Below, piece by piece: positions 59,879-64,000 of a stretch of DNA of 64,000 nucleotides. A program made the position numbers and the translations under genes. Positions within the stretch are counted from its first letter, which is position 1. Every line of letters begins with the position of its first letter. The notes beneath the pieces are model-generated. The model searched no databases. It saw nothing but the letters and a program-made list of their open reading frames with translations, and had not been told where the DNA came from. Location: the NCBI GenBank assembly GCA_019279435.1, contig JAAALK010000285.1, positions 65,210,865 through 65,274,864 on the forward strand, read 5' to 3'. The DNA comes from Zizania palustris. Taxonomy: Eukaryota > Streptophyta > Magnoliopsida > Poales > Poaceae.

Positions 59879-60370
59879 ATGCGGGGGTTTTTTATACCTG
59901 CCCAGGCTCAACCTTCGAGCATAGACCTCGAAGTCCTCGAGGACTCTGAAGGGCTTCGACAACTATGGGCGATTCTTGAAGTAGCTAGGTCCGAAGGTCC
60001 CCCTCGGTTTAAGCTTCCGAGGGGGCCTAGGGGCGAAGCCATCTCCGAAATAGCTCAGGACTTGCTAGCCGCTGTGAAGGCGGAGCCCCTTCAGAACCCC
60101 TTACCTTTGCCTTCGCGAACGGTGTTAGCGAGCGACGAAGCCCTAGACTTTTCTGCCTTCGGCACGGCCCCGCCTGCTTCGCGAACTTGGAGCAACCTGC
60201 AAAGCGGAAGTCGAAGCCTGTGGGCTTCGGAGCCTGGACGGGCCGGTCGAGGGAGAGCGGGCTCCGACGAGGCAACGTCCAGCCGAGGTGGCCCTGGCCG
60301 AAGAAGGGGCAAGCGAGGGTCGGGGGCTCGCACACGGTTCTTCTTAGGCTTAGATACAGATTATACGTAG
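59879..60370 (+). CDS. Second small ORF of X (163 codons), unknown function
   Basis: From the ATG at 59879 it reads MRGFFIPAQAQPSS, then LEDSEGLRQLWAILEVAR, RFKLPRGPRGEAISEIAQDL, and a basic Arg/Gly-rich tail ending in LGLDTDYT. A homolog occurs antisense in E5 (53237-53557). It lies 66 bp after the stop of the main antisense gene on the same strand, so it might be a separate gene or a downstream exon of it. A CAG at 59908 could serve as splice acceptor. No known domain is recognised. Confidence 0.6.
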   Translation: MRGFFIPAQAQPSSIDLEVLEDSEGLRQLWAILEVARSEGPPRFKLPRGPRGEAISEIAQDLLAAVKAEPLQNPLPLPSRTVLASDEALDFSAFGTAPPASRTWSNLQSGSRSLWASEPGRAGRGRAGSDEATSSRGGPGRRRGKRGSGARTRFFLGLDTDYT

Positions 60371-60939
60371 TTTGGTTTCCGAAGTATGTTTGTAACACAC
60401 TTCTCAACATACAATGAATTGAGCTTGTTATCTTTGCACACTTTGCCTGTATGCTTCGTGTTGTTTGGCTTCGAACGTTTTAGCTTGCTACGCTCGTACT
60501 GCGCATTACACTCGCACACCTCGCATACATTCTTCCCCCCTTTTGCTCGTGGCAGTTAGGGACTCAACCGTTGCTGGTGCGGGCAAAAAATAAACATGCG
60601 AAGGGGTGCGCCTTTTCGGCGGCTTCGGATATTTGGATTTGTACCGAGCGAGGGCCTCTTACGGGCTCCGAACGCATCAATTTGGTGCGAAGCAATGCTT
60701 CTGCATACCCAATTCGAGCGAAGCATGCTTCGGCATGCCGGGGTTTGGATGCTGTGCGTGAGCGGGGCTCTGAAACGCACTTAGATTATGGCGAAGTATG
60801 ACTTCGAGACGCTTAGGCGTATAGTATATGAGCACGCGAAGCCAGGCTTCGGAGCGTGTTTAAATACCGAAGCAAGGCTTCAGAACTTGGTCCTGTAATG
60901 AGAAGGATATTTGGTGTGGATTCACCGAACCTGTGATAA
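60371..60939. other. X interior without recognised gene
   Basis: There is only weak ORFs. GCTTCG and CGAAGC motifs are frequent. Confidence 0.4.
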
Positions 60940-61345
60940 TGTGAGCCACCTTCGACTCTGAGCCACCTTCGACCCTGGGTCACCTTCGACCTTGGGATGC
61001 TTCGGGTGCGGAGCCCGGAATCCCTGGGATGCTTCGGGCGCGGAGCCCGGAATCCCTGGACGCGTCGGGCCAGTGGCCCGGAGTCCTTTTAGCCCACTGC
61101 TACGGGCCCGGGGGCACTGTGTAGCCTTCGGAGGGGTACTCCGGGTTTTATAAAGCGAAGCAAGGCTTTGGTTTTAAATAAGGCGAAGCGTGGCTTCGGG
61201 TTTAAATAAGACGAAGCATGGCTTCGGTTTTTGAACAAGGCGAAGCGTGGCTTCGGTTTTGAACAAGGCGAAGCGTGGCTTCGGTTTTTGAACACGGCGA
61301 AGCATGGCTTCGGTTTTTAAGTAAAGCGAAGCATGGCTTCGAGCT
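60940..61345. repeat. Tandem repeats in the X leader
   Basis: At 60943-61080 there are three GAGCCACCTTCGAC-type units and then two GGGATGCTTCGGGCGCGGAG-type units. At 61150-61345 about seven units of 28-30 bp with GGCGAAGCGTGGCTTCGG occur; each unit contains an inverted GCGAAGC/GCTTCG pair able to fold. They lie between the primer site and the small ORF, where an autonomous element would have gag. Confidence 0.8.
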
Positions 61346-61624
61346 TATGTTAATGTAACTACAGATTGGTGCATCGAAGTAAGGCTTCGGGCGGTACTTA
61401 CCTTGTAGCCTTCGGGCTCCGATGACCTTTGAAACGTGGAGCGGAGCCCCTTGCCGGAGAGTGGGCTCCGGTATGCGAAGGATGGAGGAAGGCAAAGGTG
61501 GCCTTCGATCTGCCCTCGAAGCCCCTTGCCGGAGGGTCCGCGAAGCGAGAAAGCCTCGATGCTCCCCCCTCGGGCGCACTTCGGGTTGCAGGCAGTGGTA
61601 GAGAACTTAGCTTCTAGGACTAAG

Positions 61625-61643
61625 TTCCCCACGGATGGCGCCA
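61625..61643 (-). other. X primer binding site
   Basis: The minus strand reads TGGCGCCATCCGTGGGGAA, two differences from the E1 site. The following leader also resembles E1 (gtagagaac...tag.actt...tccccacgga). Confidence 0.85.
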
Positions 61644-61645
61644 AC

Positions 61646-62514
61646 TGTTGGAACAATTGCATTAGTTCCAGCAGGTTTTTCTATGGTGGAGTATGATATG
61701 GAGAATGAACCTCGATGGGTTCCCACAGGGAGAGATAGGGTTTATACTGGTTCGGGCCTCCCCTAAGGGATAATAACCCTACGTCCAGTTCGTAGTGGAT
61801 TTGGCATGGTGTGCCTTGATGTGGAGAGGATAACTCCAGGGTCTCATGGCCCCCTGGAGCATGTGTCCCGTTACAAGGGCTTGGCCCTGCTTTTATAGGC
61901 ACGCAGGCCAGAGGAAAGGACTGGAATGCCCCCCTATGAGCCCTTGGTTCATAGGGGCAGAGAGGGGGAAAGGAGCTTAGCTACGGTACAAAAGGTGCCA
62001 GACAGCTTTACAGCTTTACTGGCGTGTCAGGCTGCGCCAGGCTTTGACCAGCTAAACGACATTCCAGGGGCGGGGGGCCCCCGGTATGGACTTGGCTCCG
62101 GAGGGCGGCCTCCGGACTGGACTCCGGAGGGTGGCCTCCGGGCTCGGCTCCCAGAGGGTGGCCTCCGAACTGGACTCCGGAGGGTGGCCTCCGGACTTGG
62201 CTTCCGGAGGGCGGCCTCCGGACTGGACTCCGGAGGGTGGCCTCCGGGCTTGGCTCCCGGAGGGTGGCCTTCGGACTTGGCTCCCGGAGGGTGGCCTCCG
62301 GGCTTGGCTCCCGGAGGATGGCCTCCGAACTGGACTCCGGAGGGTGGCCTCCGGGCTTGGCTCCCGGAGGGTGGCCTCCGGACTTTGCTTCCGGAGGGTA
62401 CACTGGGACCTGCAAACAATACTTAGGGAGAAAGCAGGCTCCGACAGTACCTGACTCTGGGCCGGAGGCTGACGTCATTTGGCCTCTGTTTAAGGGAAGC
62501 ATATTTCCCCAACA
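61646..62514 (-). repeat. X 5' LTR (869 bp)
   Basis: It has TGTTGG...CCAACA ends and a minus-strand TATAAAA box at 61891-61897. The minisatellite is at 62095-62395. By eye it shows about six substitutions against the 3' LTR, plus the 26-bp and 10-bp length differences. Confidence 0.9.
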
Positions 62515-63995
62515 GTCGCCCTCCATGACGCCAACTGCCAACCGAAGCCGAGGGAGGGGACGGACCGCGTCAAGAGGGCACTGGCCTTCGGCAGCGCCAA
62601 CTTCCAGCTCCGGAAGGAGTACCAAGACGCCTTCCCGGCGAGGGCCGTAAACAACAAGTGGTACTCGAGGTGGGACCAGGAGTGGTTCTACGCCTCCGTC
62701 GGCGCGAACTCCCCCCTTCGGAGTACCAACACCTACATTCTTTACCGGCGTGAAGGGGTGGTGAAGACCAGCGAAGACATCCTTCGCTCGAGGATCTTGC
62801 TGCTCCGGAGGGTGGCGGTGAAGATGAGTATGAGGGACCTCGCGGAGGAGTTTATCACCCTCCGGCTCAGTCCCCTCGCGCGCTCCTGGCCGGAGGGCCT
62901 CTTTCAGGCTTTGGGTCGAGGTGAACTTAGCGAGTTAGCCTTCGACCGCTTCTGTAAGGCTTCGCAGTCTCTTTGCTTTTAATACTTCGTAGATTTCACT
63001 TCTAACTCAAACTTTTCATGAAGCCGACCTCGAAATGAGGACCCCGGAGGAGGCCGTCGCGGCGGCGGATCGAGTCGTCGGGACTCCGACCCCCGAGGAG
63101 CAGAACCAGCGCCTTGCACTGGTGGGGTCCTGGGAGCGCTGGAACAGGGTATGGACCACGCTCGACCTCGGAGGGCTCCCTGCTCTGCCGGACTTCGCCC
63201 ACCTGACCACCTCGTTGGCCGGAGCCAAGAGGAAGAGGGGGGGGGCCGAGGACGAACCGGATGCCTCAGGACCTCGGCCGGAGGTCCCTGCGGCTGAAGT
63301 CTCTAACTCGGGGGAGGTTGCGGTGAAGCCCGCAGCTACTCCGACCTCCACGAAGGCAGTGAAGCCCCTGGCGGCGAGGTCTTCGGCGGCGGAGGCCGAT
63401 GCGCATACTCCGGCTGCCAAGGAGGCCACGGATGCCCCGGCGGAACCAACCTTGGGCACGGAGGTGGATGCGCCATCTTCGCAGCGAGGGAGCTGGAGGG
63501 CACACTTAGCCCCACCTTCGTTCCAAGAAATCTCCGATGACGGTAAACCCTTTCTGCATGCTTTGCTTCAATATGCGGATTTTGACTTGGCTCCCTGCAG
63601 AGGACGAAGATGATGCGAGGCCCACCGTGGCGAAGCCGGTAGGCGAAGGTGGATCGAAGCCCGCCGATGCGAAGCCCACAGAAGCTTCGAGCAGTAGCAG
63701 CAGTGATTCGGAGTCCGAGGGTACTTCGTCCGACGACGAAGGCAGCGGAGGCCGTGAGGTCCCTCGAGGCGAAGAAGACATGGACGTGGTGGGCTTGAGC
63801 CCCGCCTCGCCGAAGCCCGCGGAGGCGACCGTGGCCGTGATTCACCCTTTCAAGCCGAGGGGGGGCGTGACGGTGGCAGCGATCCACGGTTTCCGCCAGG
63901 CTTGTGCTTCTGCGGAGGAGGGGGACTTGGTGGCCCAGCTTAGCCACCGAGACCCCACGGATCTTTTTGTTAGCTCGAACGAAGTCCTCATGCGG
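62515..63995 (+). pseudogene. Y antisense gene, rest of exon 1 to exon 3
   Basis: After the X insertion the frame resumes with LHDANCQPKPREGTDRVKRA and stays open through exon 1 (to 62953, ...SELAFDRF). The inferred introns are 62954-63023 and 63543-63600, with exons 63024-63542 and 63601-63995, and a donor GTGAG at 63996. Here the end of exon 1 is in frame, unlike in X. Exon 2 has an insertion (GPRPEVPAAEVS) relative to X. Exon 4 lies beyond the window. Apart from the X insertion I see no lesion, so the gene was probably intact when X landed. Confidence 0.8.
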
Positions 63996-64000
63996 GTGAG

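Larger units (their letters stand above)
55732..62514 (-). mobile_element. X: non-autonomous Tat-like LTR element carrying an antisense gene, 6.8 kb
   Basis: Two nearly identical LTRs (55732-56636 and 61646-62514) flank a 5-kb interior with a minus-strand primer site next to the right LTR. The flanking pentamers are gtcgt (55727-55731) and gtcgc (62515-62519), a 4-of-5 target duplication lying in the exon of Y. The interior has no gag, protease, RT or integrase. It has a multi-exon plus-strand gene, a second small plus ORF and tandem repeats. Movement would require proteins in trans. Confidence 0.88.

Overview
The window is eukaryotic plant DNA made almost entirely of transposable elements. 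Ty3/gypsy, Ty1/copia and CACTA types present here, spliced genes, LTR promoters and the GC-rich codon bias point to a grass (Poaceae). This is inferred from family character and no species is claimed. I see no host housekeeping gene, tRNA, rRNA or CRISPR array. Nearly every coding region is a broken transposon gene.

Layout, left part (1-24533). E1 (1-6418, minus) is a Tat-type Ty3/gypsy element with gag-protease-RT-RNase H-integrase and its 5' LTR. It sits inside E2 (6419-10002, minus), a related and more decayed element whose gag carries a head-to-head inverted duplication (8468-9359). E2 lies in the gag of a third gypsy element, E3 (10003-about 12140, minus). A CACTA (En/Spm) DNA transposon follows (12774-21210), with a TNP2-type transposase and a second Ptta/En/Spm-type gene. 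It interrupts a copia LTR (21211-22281), into which E4 (22282-24533, plus, Tat-type) has inserted. E4 runs into a gap of exactly 1000 N (24534-25533).

Middle (25534-43403). After the gap the block 8219-22281 appears again in direct order with about one difference per 100 bases by eye. It holds E2', the inverted repeat, the E2' LTR, E3', the CACTA and the copia LTR. This copy has about 3.2 kb more near 26340-29540 and lacks the E4 insertion. The gap size and the near identity suggest two haplotypes or homeologs placed end to end by the assembler, but a true tandem duplication is not excluded.

Right part (43405-64000). A decayed copia element (43405-48042) is followed by E5 (from 48043, plus), a Tat-type element with an internal gag-to-RT deletion, a 36-bp minisatellite after integrase, and a small antisense ORF. 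The last 10 kb holds two nested copies of a non-autonomous Tat-like element. The outer copy Y (from 54011) is split by the inner copy X (55732-62514, near-perfect 5-bp target duplication, LTRs almost identical). Both carry, antisense to the LTR direction, a TATA-driven multi-exon gene resembling the 'putative gypsy type transposon' (PF04195-like) family. X also carries a second small antisense ORF that is shared with E5. X has LTRs and a primer binding site but no gag or pol, so it would need proteins from an autonomous relative such as the E1 or E5 family.
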